A stretch of DNA of 64,000 bases, from contig NZ_QFFN01000004.1 of NCBI RefSeq assembly GCF_003129925.1, positions 62,001 through 126,000 of the forward strand. The letters are read 5' to 3'. The notes under the pieces are model-generated. The model was not told the origin of the DNA. It was given only the letters and a program-made list of their open reading frames with translations, and searched no databases. The position numbers and the translations under genes were made by a program. This DNA is from Bifidobacterium catulorum. GTDB taxonomy: Bacteria > Actinomycetota > Actinomycetes > Actinomycetales > Bifidobacteriaceae. This document shows, piece by piece, positions 46,848 through 56,492 of the stretch. Each line of letters starts with the position of its first letter. The first letter of the stretch is position 1.

Positions 46848-49800
46848 GCAATTCCGTAGGACGCAATTCGCTGATCATGGCCATCGGCACGGCGGCATCC
46901 CGCGTCACCGGCCAGATCCGCTCCATTCTCCTCGCTGCGGCCATCGGCACGACCGGCATCGCCGCGAACGCCTACCAGACCGGTTCGATGATTCCGCAGG
47001 TCATCTTTACGCTGGTGTCGGGCGGCATCTTCAACGCCGTGCTCGTGCCGCAGATCGTGCGCACGCTTAAGCACAAGGACGCGAACGAACGGCTCAGCAA
47101 GCTCATCACCGTGTCCATCACGCTGCTGCTCGGCATCACGGCCGTGATGATGCTGCTCACCCCGCTGGTCACGCGGCTGTATGTGAACCCCAACTGGGCA
47201 CCCGAGCAGCGGGCGCTGGCGAATGCGTTCACACTGTGGTGCATGCCGCAGATCTTCTTCTACGGACTGTATCTGCTGCTCGGCCAGATCCTGGCGGCGA
47301 AGGGACGGTTCGCCACGTATGCATGGAGCTCCGTGTTCGCGAACATCATCAGCTGCGCAGGCTTCATCATGTTCATCATGCTGTTCGGCAACGCGGCCAT
47401 GCAGCCGATGGACTTCTGGACCACCGACAAGGTGATGCTCACCGCCGGCACCTGGACGTTGGGTGTGGCGTTCCAGGCGCTGGTGCTGTTCATCCCCCTG
47501 CTGCGCATCGGGCTGAAGTACCGCATCCGCTGGGGGCTGCACGGCATCGGTCTGCGCTCCATGGGCAAGGTGGCCGTATGGAGTCTGGCGTTGACGGTGC
47601 TGAACCTCGTCATCGGCATGGTCACGTCGCAGATCAACACGGGCGCCCCCCACGCGGGGCACGATCTGCTGGGCATCGCCGGCAACGGCTCGTATCAATA
47701 TGCGTATTCGCTGTACATCCTGCCGTATTCGCTGATCGCCGTGTCCATCACGACGGCCGTGTTCCCCAAACTGTCGCGGGCCATCAGCGACGACGACATC
47801 GACACGGCGCGCGCCGACCTCAGCTCGTCGCTGCGCAGCGTGGGACTGATGATGATGTTCTTCTCGGCGGCGCTCATCGCCATGCCGGTGCCGATCATCC
47901 GGGCGCTGCTGCCGTCTGTGAACGTGCATGACGCGCTGCTGATCGCCGGACCATTGATCGGACTGTCGGTGGGCCTGGTGTTCATCAGCGATTTCCTGCT
48001 CATCCAGCGCACGTTCTATGCGTATGAGGACGGCAAGAGTCCGTTCATGTGCGCGCTGCTCAACAACACGGTGCAGCTGGCGTTCCTGATTCCGGCGATC
48101 ATGCTGCTGCCGCCGCGCATGTGGGCGATGCTGGTGGGACTGTCTCTCAGCATCGCCTACATCGTCACGCTGCCGTTCATCTTCCTGCTGCTGCGTAAAC
48201 GCATGGGCGGCAGACTCGACGGCCGGCGCATCACCGTCATGCATCTCAAGGCGCTGGTGGCCGCCGTGGTGGCCGGCATCGTATGCAAGGCGTTGTCGAA
48301 CCCGCTGATGTCGGTGCTGGGCGTGTCCGTCGGGCCGGTCGACGGACATATGAGCTGGGTGGATTCAGTCATCATCTGCATGGTGCTGACCGTGGCGATC
48401 GCGCTGGTGTATGCGCTGCTGCTGGTGGTGCTGCGCGTCACGGAATTCACCGACCTGATCCATGCGGCGTCGGCCAAGCTGCTGAGGCGCGGTGGCGCTC
48501 CTGCCGCGGGCACCGAAACCGCCGGGCACGAGGCCGAGCATGAATCCGGTCAAGGGGCCGGTCAAGAGGCCGGTCAAGAGGTCAAGCATGAGGCGGCCCA
48601 GACTCCGGATCCTGCCGAACAGGATGTCCACGACGACACCCATACCGAGGTGATTGAACCATTGTCCGAACCGTCTGGCGAGGACGGCGGGGCCTCCGGC
48701 GCAAGTGTGGCGGATTCGTCGGCAGTTGCCGGGCGGCACGCGTCGTCGGTCACTCCCGCCTATAGAATATCTACAGCCGATATCCCCACGCGAACAATAT
48801 TTGCATATGAGAAGAGCGACACCATGAAGCCTGGACTTGGAGACACCCTGATCGACCGCTACACGCTGGTGCAGAGCCTACGCGAGGAGCCGGGACTGCA
48901 CGTGTGGCGAGCCAACGACAGCGCCATGGCCAAGGACTGCCAGCTGTTCCTCATCACCGACGCCGTCGTGGCCAAGAACGCGAACGAGATCGCCTCCTCG
49001 CTGGCGTTGACGCATAACCCCCGATTCACGCCAATCCAGCAGCTGCGCAGCGAGGAGGGGTCCTGCCTCATCGTCACCGACCTCGACCCGGGCATCTCGC
49101 TGGTGCGGTACATCGCACATAATTCGGGCAAGAAGAACCATTCCCTGAGCGTGGAGGCCATTCGCACGATCGTGGGCGAGACCGCGGAGGCGGCGAAGTC
49201 GCTGCGCGAGGTCGGTCTGAACCATCGTGCGATCGGCGCGGACGTAATCCGGTTGACGTCGCAGAACGTCACACTCGCCGACGCCGCCATTTCGTCGGCG
49301 TTGACGGCGCCGCTGCTCGACCCGAAGGAGAATCCCGATGCGGAGGCCGTGACGATCCGCCAGCTCGCCGGTGTGCTGTTCGAGGCTGTGACCGGCCATC
49401 CGTATGACCCGGCGGCCCATGTGTCGCCCAACGCACTGCCCGAGGATACGCCCGAGGAGTTCCGCATCCTGTGCACGCGCGGTCTCGGTATGCATCATCC
49501 GAAGGGTCGCAGGCCCGTGCCGATCAGCACGCTGAACGAGTTCGAGGCGCTGCTGGGCACGTGGACGCCGATGGAGCGGCTCAAGTCGACGGATATCACC
49601 ATCGCCTCGCACTCGTCTACCCAGTCGGCGCAACTCGTGGCCGTGGCCCCGACGAAGCAGGAGAACCTCGTGCCGATTCCCGCCTCGTTCCTCACCGTCT
49701 CCAACAAGCCGGAGCTGGCGCAGGAGCCGGCGAGCAACGCGTGGAGCGCGAACCAGCTGCTGTTCGCCGCGCATCAGGGCGTGGACGAGGTCAACCCGGA

Positions 49801-50764
49801 CGAGTTCGCCGCGGACTACTTCGGTTCGCAGTCCGGTCAGGTGCCGCTGCCGGGCAAGGAGTTCTCGTCGAAGCCAACGCTGGGTCTCGACGTCTCTTCC
49901 ATTCGTCATTCGGCGACCACCGGCCGTCAGAACGCGGTGACGGGGGCCGCCGGCAATCCCGGTCCGGTGCCCATGCCGTCCGGCGACGCCGGTGCCGTCC
50001 CCGCCCCTTCGATACCACCGCAGATGTCGTCCAACGACGCCGGGGAGAAGACCATCGTCATGGAGCCGCTTCCGGCCGGTTTCGAGCCGCAGATGCCGGT
50101 GAACCCGCCGTCGTATTCGCCCACCGGCAACGTGCAGGACTATGTCGCCCAAAGCGACGCCCACGAGGCGGAGAGCAACCCGGCCGATGCACGCAAGCGG
50201 CGTTCGCATCGGCTCGTGGCGATCATCGTCACGGCCGTGGTGCTCGCCGCCGTGTTCGCAGGTGCCGCACTCGGCCTGGGATTGTTCTCGCCGAAGAGCG
50301 ATCGGGGAGACAAGACCGTGTGGCCGTCGATCGACACGTCGAACGTGGGAGGATGGCCGCAGGGCGGCGCATCCTCCTCTCCGGCCGCGTCGAAGACCAC
50401 CACGACCCCCACGGCAACGCCGACCCCGTCGAACACGACCGCGTATGAGACCTCGCAGCAGACGTACATCAGCGACAACGGCCAGGGAGGCCGCGGCTGG
50501 TATATCCGACTGACGTCCGCGCAGGATGTGAGCCGGTTGGAGATCTCCATCCGGCAGTCCGGCGGCAAGGCGGCCGTGTACGCGGGTGCCACCAGCGCGA
50601 ACCCGACCGGAGGCACCAAGGTCGCCGAGTTCTCGTTCGCAGCCGGCGGCACCACCGAGGTGAAGCTGCAGAAGGCGGTGAAGGCGCAGGATCTGGTCAT
50701 CTGGGTTCCGACCGACACCACGCCCGAAGGCGGCCTCTACTTCAATTCCGTTCAGGTGTTCTGA
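46844..50764 (+). CDS. murJ: MurJ lipid II flippase fused to a pseudokinase and outer domain
   Basis: 1306 residues. The MurJ/MviN core with about 14 membrane segments (1-545) is followed by an acidic Gln/Glu-rich linker, a kinase-like domain (about 665-900), another linker, one membrane span (about 1122-1148) and a beta-sandwich-like outer domain (about 1195-1306). The kinase part lacks a usable catalytic loop (NHRAIGADVIRL) and DFG (LADAAIS), as in the mycobacterial MviN pseudokinase that recruits an FHA protein when phosphorylated. It should move lipid II across the membrane under kinase control. The ATG overlaps the previous stop by 4 nt. Met661 follows an AT-rich island. Confidence 0.9.
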   Translation: MSNSVGRNSLIMAIGTAASRVTGQIRSILLAAAIGTTGIAANAYQTGSMIPQVIFTLVSGGIFNAVLVPQIVRTLKHKDANERLSKLITVSITLLLGITAVMMLLTPLVTRLYVNPNWAPEQRALANAFTLWCMPQIFFYGLYLLLGQILAAKGRFATYAWSSVFANIISCAGFIMFIMLFGNAAMQPMDFWTTDKVMLTAGTWTLGVAFQALVLFIPLLRIGLKYRIRWGLHGIGLRSMGKVAVWSLALTVLNLVIGMVTSQINTGAPHAGHDLLGIAGNGSYQYAYSLYILPYSLIAVSITTAVFPKLSRAISDDDIDTARADLSSSLRSVGLMMMFFSAALIAMPVPIIRALLPSVNVHDALLIAGPLIGLSVGLVFISDFLLIQRTFYAYEDGKSPFMCALLNNTVQLAFLIPAIMLLPPRMWAMLVGLSLSIAYIVTLPFIFLLLRKRMGGRLDGRRITVMHLKALVAAVVAGIVCKALSNPLMSVLGVSVGPVDGHMSWVDSVIICMVLTVAIALVYALLLVVLRVTEFTDLIHAASAKLLRRGGAPAAGTETAGHEAEHESGQGAGQEAGQEVKHEAAQTPDPAEQDVHDDTHTEVIEPLSEPSGEDGGASGASVADSSAVAGRHASSVTPAYRISTADIPTRTIFAYEKSDTMKPGLGDTLIDRYTLVQSLREEPGLHVWRANDSAMAKDCQLFLITDAVVAKNANEIASSLALTHNPRFTPIQQLRSEEGSCLIVTDLDPGISLVRYIAHNSGKKNHSLSVEAIRTIVGETAEAAKSLREVGLNHRAIGADVIRLTSQNVTLADAAISSALTAPLLDPKENPDAEAVTIRQLAGVLFEAVTGHPYDPAAHVSPNALPEDTPEEFRILCTRGLGMHHPKGRRPVPISTLNEFEALLGTWTPMERLKSTDITIASHSSTQSAQLVAVAPTKQENLVPIPASFLTVSNKPELAQEPASNAWSANQLLFAAHQGVDEVNPDEFAADYFGSQSGQVPLPGKEFSSKPTLGLDVSSIRHSATTGRQNAVTGAAGNPGPVPMPSGDAGAVPAPSIPPQMSSNDAGEKTIVMEPLPAGFEPQMPVNPPSYSPTGNVQDYVAQSDAHEAESNPADARKRRSHRLVAIIVTAVVLAAVFAGAALGLGLFSPKSDRGDKTVWPSIDTSNVGGWPQGGASSSPAASKTTTTPTATPTPSNTTAYETSQQTYISDNGQGGRGWYIRLTSAQDVSRLEISIRQSGGKAAVYAGATSANPTGGTKVAEFSFAAGGTTEVKLQKAVKAQDLVIWVPTDTTPEGGLYFNSVQVF

Positions 50765-50872
50765 ATACTTCGTGTTCTGAATTCCCCGTGTTCTGAATAC
50801 CCTGCGTCCTCAATACCCCGTATTCTAAACACCCTGTATACCGAATACTCTGCGTACCGAACACCCCACGTA
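50761..50872. repeat. Seven 16-bp tandem repeats after murJ
   Basis: Units such as CTGAATACCCCGTGTT repeat every 16 bp at 50761, 50777, 50793, 50809, 50825, 50841 and 50857, with a partial eighth copy. The murJ stop codon lies in the first unit. Copies differ at a few positions, mainly at the ends. The array stops about 50 bp before the trxB promoter. Confidence 0.85.
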
Positions 50873-50932
50873 CCGAATCATCGGCCATCCGGATTCCGCT
50901 CACGGCTACACCGCTCGTTGTACTGTGAAACC

Positions 50933-51880
50933 ATGACTGATCAGCTTATTCATGACGCCATCATCATCGGTTCCGGCCCGGCGGGATACACCGCCGCCAT
51001 CTACCTCGGCCGCGCGGGGTATCGTCCCTTGGTCATCACCGGGGCGCTGACACCCGGCGGCCAGCTCGTCAATACCACGGAAGTGGAGAATTTCCCCGGA
51101 TTTCCCGACGGCATCCTTGGTCCGGACCTCATGGACCGTATGAGCGCACAGGCGAAGAAGTTCGGCGCCGAACTCGTGCAGGACGACGTCGTCTCCGTTG
51201 ATTTCAGCGGCGACATCAAAACCATGCGCACCGATTCCGGAAAGGAATACCAGGCGCGTGCGGTGATCGTGGCGACCGGATCCGAACCCCGCAAGCTCGG
51301 CGTGCCCGGGGAAAGGGAGTATTCCGGCAGAGGCGTCTCCTACTGCGCCACCTGTGACGGGTTCTTCTTCCGCAACAAGCCGATCGTCGTTGTCGGCGGC
51401 GGTGACTCGGCCATGGAGGAGGCGGATTTCCTTTCTCGCTTCGGCTCGTCCGTCACCATCGTTCATCGTCGAGACACGTTCCGCGCCTCCCGCATCATGG
51501 TGGACCGCGTGAAGCAGAACCCGAAGATCGAATTCGCCATGAACGCCGTGGTGTCGGCGATCCGCGGGGACGACAAGGGCGGTGCCGCCGAAGTGGAGCT
51601 GACCGACACCGTCACCGGTGACATCAGAACGATTCCCGCCAATGGCGTGTTCGTTGCCATCGGACATATCCCCCAGACCGATTTCCTTGGAGGAGCCTTG
51701 GAGAGGAACGAGGACGGCACCCTACGTGTTGACGGATCGTCCACACGAACGTCGATCGACGGCGTCTTCGCTGCCGGAGACAATGCCGATTCCGTCTACC
51801 GGCAGGCCATCTCCGCGGCCGGCATGGGATGCCGTGCCGCCCTCGACGCCCAAGCGTATCTCGTTTCACAGGACGCATAG
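50933..51880 (+). CDS. trxB: Thioredoxin reductase
   Basis: A 315-residue flavoenzyme that passes electrons from NADPH to thioredoxin. The FAD site IIGSGPAGYTAAIY, the redox-active CATC (in SYCATCDGFF), the NADPH site VVGGGDSAMEEA and the C-terminal FAD segment GVFAAGDNAD are all present. ATG 50933 is leaderless in form, with TACTGT 6 nt before it. No thioredoxin gene follows; three parS sites do. Confidence 0.96.
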   Translation: MTDQLIHDAIIIGSGPAGYTAAIYLGRAGYRPLVITGALTPGGQLVNTTEVENFPGFPDGILGPDLMDRMSAQAKKFGAELVQDDVVSVDFSGDIKTMRTDSGKEYQARAVIVATGSEPRKLGVPGEREYSGRGVSYCATCDGFFFRNKPIVVVGGGDSAMEEADFLSRFGSSVTIVHRRDTFRASRIMVDRVKQNPKIEFAMNAVVSAIRGDDKGGAAEVELTDTVTGDIRTIPANGVFVAIGHIPQTDFLGGALERNEDGTLRVDGSSTRTSIDGVFAAGDNADSVYRQAISAAGMGCRAALDAQAYLVSQDA

Positions 51881-51890
51881 TCGACCGGAT

Positions 51891-51906
51891 TGTTTCACGT
51901 GAAACA
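51891..51906. other. parS site 1
   Basis: TGTTTCACGTGAAACA, a perfect match to the consensus ParB-binding palindrome, 10 bp after the trxB stop. Confidence 0.95.
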
Positions 51907-51933
51907 CCATGAAACACATGGATGCTCGCCCTA

Positions 51934-51949
51934 TGTTTCACGTGAAACA
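51934..51949. other. parS site 2
   Basis: A perfect TGTTTCACGTGAAACA, 43 bp from site 1. Confidence 0.95.
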
Positions 51950-51957
51950 TTAAAAAC

Positions 51958-51991
51958 GAATGCCGTTGTTTCACGTGAAACAACGGCATTC
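51958..51991. other. parS site 3 within a 34-bp perfect palindrome
   Basis: The parS core (51967-51982) is extended by GAATGCCGT and its complement to a 34-bp palindrome. It stands 22 bp after the end of parB, so it may also act as the terminator of the leftward parAB unit or of trxB. Confidence 0.9.
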
Positions 51992-52012
51992 TCATATCAT
52001 ACGCGGGAATGA

Positions 52013-53401
52013 TCATACCCATCCGTCGGGGTTTGACGTCGATGACCTCTCCTCCCCCAGCAAAGCGACGATGCGGTTGAAGTCCTCTTCCGACGCGAAG
52101 CTGATTTCGATGCGTCCCCGCTTGGCAGTGCCCTTGATGGCGACCTTCGTGTCGAAACGGTTCTCCAACGTATGCACAGCCGGCGAATTCGCCCAGATAT
52201 CCGGCTTCTTCGCTCGCTTCTTCTTTTCAGCACGCTTCGGCGACGCCAACGAGACAATCTCCTCCGTGGCGCGGACGGACAATCCTTCGGCGATGATCCG
52301 ATCGGCGAGCTTCTCCATATCCTCGGTAGTGGGAAGACTCAGCAACGCGCGCGCATGTCCCGCGCTGAGCACCCCGGCAGAGACCTTCTTCTGCACGCCG
52401 GACGGCAGTTGCAGCAGTCGCAGCGTGTTGGCGATCTGCGGTCGGGATTTCGACACCGACTTGGACAGCTGCTCCTGCGTCAGACCAAATTCGTCAAGCA
52501 TCTGCTGATAGGCCGCCGCCTCCTCCAACGGGTTCAACGCCACGCGATGCAGGTTCTCCAACAAGGCGTCGCGCAGCATGTCGTCGTCGGCGGTCGTCTT
52601 CACGATGGCGGGAATGACGTTCAGCCCGGCACGGCGAGTGGCGCGCCAACGACGCTCACCCATGATGAGCTCGTAATGCACCAATCTGCCGCTCTCCTCG
52701 GCCCGCTGCACGCGCTTACGCACGACGATGGGCTGGAGCACGCCGACTTCCTTGATGGAGCGCGACAGCTCCTCCAGTTCGTCCTCGCTGAACACGTGAC
52801 GGGGCTGATGGTCGTTCGGCACGATATCGTCGATGTCGAGTTCGGCGAGATATCCTCCGGCGACCGGCTGCATCTGCTCATCGGCGGATTCGCTCGTCTT
52901 GGCGTCCGATTGCGCGGCGGTCTTCATGGCTGCCGGCTGCGGCCGGCTGCCGGTCGGCGTGGTGAAGTCGGCTGCGGACTTCACCGGCGCCGTCGATCCC
53001 GTGTCTCCGGATGTTGCTGCGTCCTCTCCCCCGAAGAACATGTCGCTTGGATGCAGGGATTCCTTCAGGGACGGCATGTTGGGACGTTTGCTCTTCCGTG
53101 ATTTCGCATGTGCGGCATCGGAAGGCGTATCGCGAGACGAGGCAGCCGCAGACGAGGCAGACTCGGATGAGGCATGTCCGGCCGCGCCGGAGTCCTTGTT
53201 CCCCTCGGCGTCGGACTTCGATGCCGAGAGCCTGTCCTTGGTATCATCCGCCGACGTGCCGGCGTTTCGACGGATGTCCCGAGCTTCCTCGGAGGATGAG
53301 ACCGGCGCGGAGTCGGCGACTTCCTTCTCCTCGTTCTCCCCCGGCAGCGTGGGGAACAATGCCCCGAGCCCCTTGCCCAAACGACGTGAACGCGTTGCCA
53401 T
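52013..53401 (-). CDS. parB: Chromosome-partitioning protein ParB
   Basis: 462 residues. A ParA-contact start (RSRRLGKGLGALF), an unusually long Ser/Ala/Asp-rich linker (about 25-185), the CTP-binding domain (VFSEDELEELSRSIKEVG, GERRWRA), a helix-turn-helix (LTQEQLSKSVSKSRPQIANT) and a C-terminal dimer domain. It loads and slides at parS to build the segregation complex. The start is 2 bp from the parA stop, so they form an operon. Four parS sites lie within 2.5 kb. Confidence 0.95.
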   Translation of the reverse strand: MATRSRRLGKGLGALFPTLPGENEEKEVADSAPVSSSEEARDIRRNAGTSADDTKDRLSASKSDAEGNKDSGAAGHASSESASSAAASSRDTPSDAAHAKSRKSKRPNMPSLKESLHPSDMFFGGEDAATSGDTGSTAPVKSAADFTTPTGSRPQPAAMKTAAQSDAKTSESADEQMQPVAGGYLAELDIDDIVPNDHQPRHVFSEDELEELSRSIKEVGVLQPIVVRKRVQRAEESGRLVHYELIMGERRWRATRRAGLNVIPAIVKTTADDDMLRDALLENLHRVALNPLEEAAAYQQMLDEFGLTQEQLSKSVSKSRPQIANTLRLLQLPSGVQKKVSAGVLSAGHARALLSLPTTEDMEKLADRIIAEGLSVRATEEIVSLASPKRAEKKKRAKKPDIWANSPAVHTLENRFDTKVAIKGTAKRGRIEISFASEEDFNRIVALLGEERSSTSNPDGWV

Positions 53402-53403
53402 GA

Positions 53404-54408
<1,005 letters not shown>

Positions 54409-54505
54409 GGTTCACCTTTCTTCTGTGTTGTAACTAGTAGTCTATTTTCACCCTTGCACATCGATATCGCAAGCTCCCACGCCATTGTGGACGAATGTGG
54501 ATTGA

Positions 54506-54672
54506 TGTGGATAACCTTGTGGATAAGTTATCCACAATCCACATTTTGCCTCATTTTCCGTTAGTGCCAGACTTGATAAAAACGTTGAAATTTCAACGTT
54601 TTCAAACCATCATATTCAAACACCCCAGGACGCCGAAGTTATCCACAATCCATCCACAGGCCATGTGGATAA
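54506..54672. other. DnaA-box cluster 1 (parA/rsmG gap)
   Basis: Five perfect 9-mers: TTATCCACA at 54528 and 54639 on the plus strand, and TGTGGATAA at 54506, 54518 and 54664. The first three form a tight group. No gene lies in 54409-54901. Confidence 0.85.
54579..54602. repeat. 24-bp perfect palindrome with CGTTG-N6-CAACG core (copy 4)
   Basis: AAAACGTTGAAA followed by its exact complement, between the DnaA boxes of cluster 1. No gene ends here (rsmG stops 300 bp away), so it is probably a protein site, although a terminator of the rsmG transcript is possible. Confidence 0.7.
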
Positions 54673-54747
54673 CTTACGAAACGCCATATCTAGTGACTGC
54701 AATGAGGGCTTGTTCCCATATATAGTGGCCTAGCGAAACAAAGGGCT

Positions 54748-54793
54748 GTTTTCACGTGGAACAAAAGGCCTTTCCCGCGTTCCACGTGAAACA
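54748..54793. other. Two degenerate parS-like sites
   Basis: 16-mers centred on CACGTG at 54748-54763 and 54778-54793 differ from consensus parS at three and two positions. They lie 14 bp apart, downstream of rsmG. Confidence 0.5.
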
Positions 54794-54901
54794 TCGCCTA
54801 CATCAGCCATCCTTCCGAGGACGGTCGCCCGGAGGCCACGCCCATCGGATGTGGAAAAACGACGATGACGAAGTCGGACTCCGAAACGGAGCCCCACGGA
54901 C

Positions 54902-55579
54902 CTACCTCTTATCGACCAGTACGACGTGGGTGGGTTCGAGCCCATCCGCCACGGGAGCCTCGACCGCGCGAGGATTGACACCCTTGGCACGCAGGATGAG
55001 CTTCATGCCTTTGTCGATCTCGGCCTGCGCGCTTTTGCCCTTCAACGCCACGAGACGTCCTCCCGAACGCAGCAACGGCATGGTGAAGCCCGCGAGCTTG
55101 CGCATCGGCGCCACCGCACGGCACGTCACCACATCGAATCCGTCCCCGGGTTTGGGGGCGTCCTCGGCGCGGGCGTGCACAATCGTCACGTTCTTCAGTC
55201 CGAGTTCAACGACGACCTCGCTCAGCCAGTCCACACGCCGCTCCATCGGCTCGATGAGCGAGACCTTCACCTGCGGCAGGCAGGCGGCCACGATCACACC
55301 GGGGAATCCTCCCCCACTGCCGACGTCGGCGATGCGTCCCGTCGCTCCGGCCCTGTCCTTCATACCGGTTCCTGGCGCGCCCAACGCCTCCAGGATGAAC
55401 GGGATGACTGCGGCAGAATTCAGGATGTGCCGCTCCCAGAGGATATCGACGTCACGCGGGCCGATCAGTCCGCGCGGCTCCCCCTCCCGTTCAAGTTTGG
55501 CGTGGAATATCGTCAATGGCTCCGCGGCCGGCCCAAGCACCTCGGCGATGAGCGGGGAACCATCAAGCTGGTCTGTCAT
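54902..55579 (-). CDS. rsmG: 16S rRNA (guanine527-N7)-methyltransferase
   Basis: 225 residues. The SAM loop [13 protein letters not shown] and the following [11 protein letters not shown] block identify the GidB/RsmG family, which methylates G527 of 16S rRNA; loss gives low-level streptomycin resistance. ATG 55579 is chosen because AGAGGTG lies upstream; the frame opens at 55609. It sits between jag and parA, the standard actinobacterial order. Confidence 0.94.
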   Translation of the reverse strand: MTDQLDGSPLIAEVLGPAAEPLTIFHAKLEREGEPRGLIGPRDVDILWERHILNSAAVIPFILEALGAPGTGMKDRAGATGRIADVGSGGGFPGVIVAACLPQVKVSLIEPMERRVDWLSEVVVELGLKNVTIVHARAEDAPKPGDGFDVVTCRAVAPMRKLAGFTMPLLRSGGRLVALKGKSAQAEIDKGMKLILRAKGVNPRAVEAPVADGLEPTHVVLVDKR

Positions 55580-55716
55580 ATACGCACCTCTATCCTCTCG
55601 TACTGGCAATCGTGCATACGTCCATTGTCGGTCACTTGTCGATATCGCCGCAACACGACGACTTCATCCTCGTCTTGCGGCGAATTCGACGGCCGGCATC
55701 TTCCATGGAAACAGAA

Positions 55717-55742
55717 AGGGCCAGCCCCATCGGACTGGCCCT
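55717..55742 (-). terminator. Terminator after jag
   Basis: AGGGCCAG (55717-55724) pairs with CTGGCCCT (55735-55742) over a 10-nt loop. On the minus strand TTTCTGTTT follows. Confidence 0.75.
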
Positions 55743-55755
55743 GTGAAGCGTGACG

Positions 55756-56337
55756 TCACTCCTCGGAGTAATCGCCGCTGCTATCCGAATCGAAATCATC
55801 CGCCTCGACGGCATCCGAAGCGGTGTCCGCATCATCGACGACGGCCTTGGCCTTGCGGTAGACGGTGACGTAGCGATGAGGCTCCTCGCCGTGGGAACGG
55901 GACTTCAGACCCTCCTCGCGGACGACGTCGTGCACGATCTTGCGTTCGAACGAGTTCATCGGATCCAGGGACACCGGCTCGCCGGTCTCGCGAACCTCGT
56001 CAATGGCGTCGAGCGCCATGTTCCTCAGCCGCTGGCGCTTGCGCTTGAGGAACCCGCCGACGTCGACGATCAGATGCGAACGCTCGCCGGTCTTCTGCTG
56101 CACGGCAAGACGGGTCAGCTGCTGCAGGGCGTCCACGACCTCGCCGTTGCGTCCGATGAGATGCTTGATGTCGGTGTCGTCGTCCGCAACGATCTGCACC
56201 ACCGGACGATTGTTCCGGATACCCATTTCGATGTCGCCTTCATAGTCGGCGATGTCCAACAGACCCTCAAGATAGTCGGCCGCGATATCAGCTTCCTCGT
56301 TGAGCTGATCGATCGTCCTCTCATCCGCTTGAGACAT
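55756..56337 (-). CDS. jag: Jag-type KH/R3H RNA-binding protein
   Basis: 193 residues. A KH domain (about 30-105, with LIGRNGEVVDALQ) is followed by an R3H domain (about 110-165) and an acidic Asp/Ser tail. It is shorter than the firmicute Jag, lacking its N-terminal domain. It probably binds small RNAs or mRNAs and couples with YidC membrane insertion. AAGGAG precedes the ATG at 56337. Confidence 0.92.
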   Translation of the reverse strand: MSQADERTIDQLNEEADIAADYLEGLLDIADYEGDIEMGIRNNRPVVQIVADDDTDIKHLIGRNGEVVDALQQLTRLAVQQKTGERSHLIVDVGGFLKRKRQRLRNMALDAIDEVRETGEPVSLDPMNSFERKIVHDVVREEGLKSRSHGEEPHRYVTVYRKAKAVVDDADTASDAVEADDFDSDSSGDYSEE

Positions 56338-56492
56338 TGAAACTCCTTACAAATCACACAATACCGACAAGTGTAATCGCACCGCCCCCGCAACACCAGA
56401 ACGAACACGCGTCGGAACATGGGAAAGTACGTAGTTTCGACGCGTGTCGTCGTGGCGTGTCGTAGTGGGAACCGCCCGTCGGTAGACGAGGG

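Noticed and set aside
50761-50872. CRISPR-like regular repeats after murJ
   Set aside because: Units are contiguous 16-mers with no spacers and no cas genes nearby; it is a simple tandem repeat.
54495-54725. A 76-codon frame in the parA/rsmG gap
   Set aside because: It runs through DnaA boxes and a palindrome, with no ribosome site or domain.
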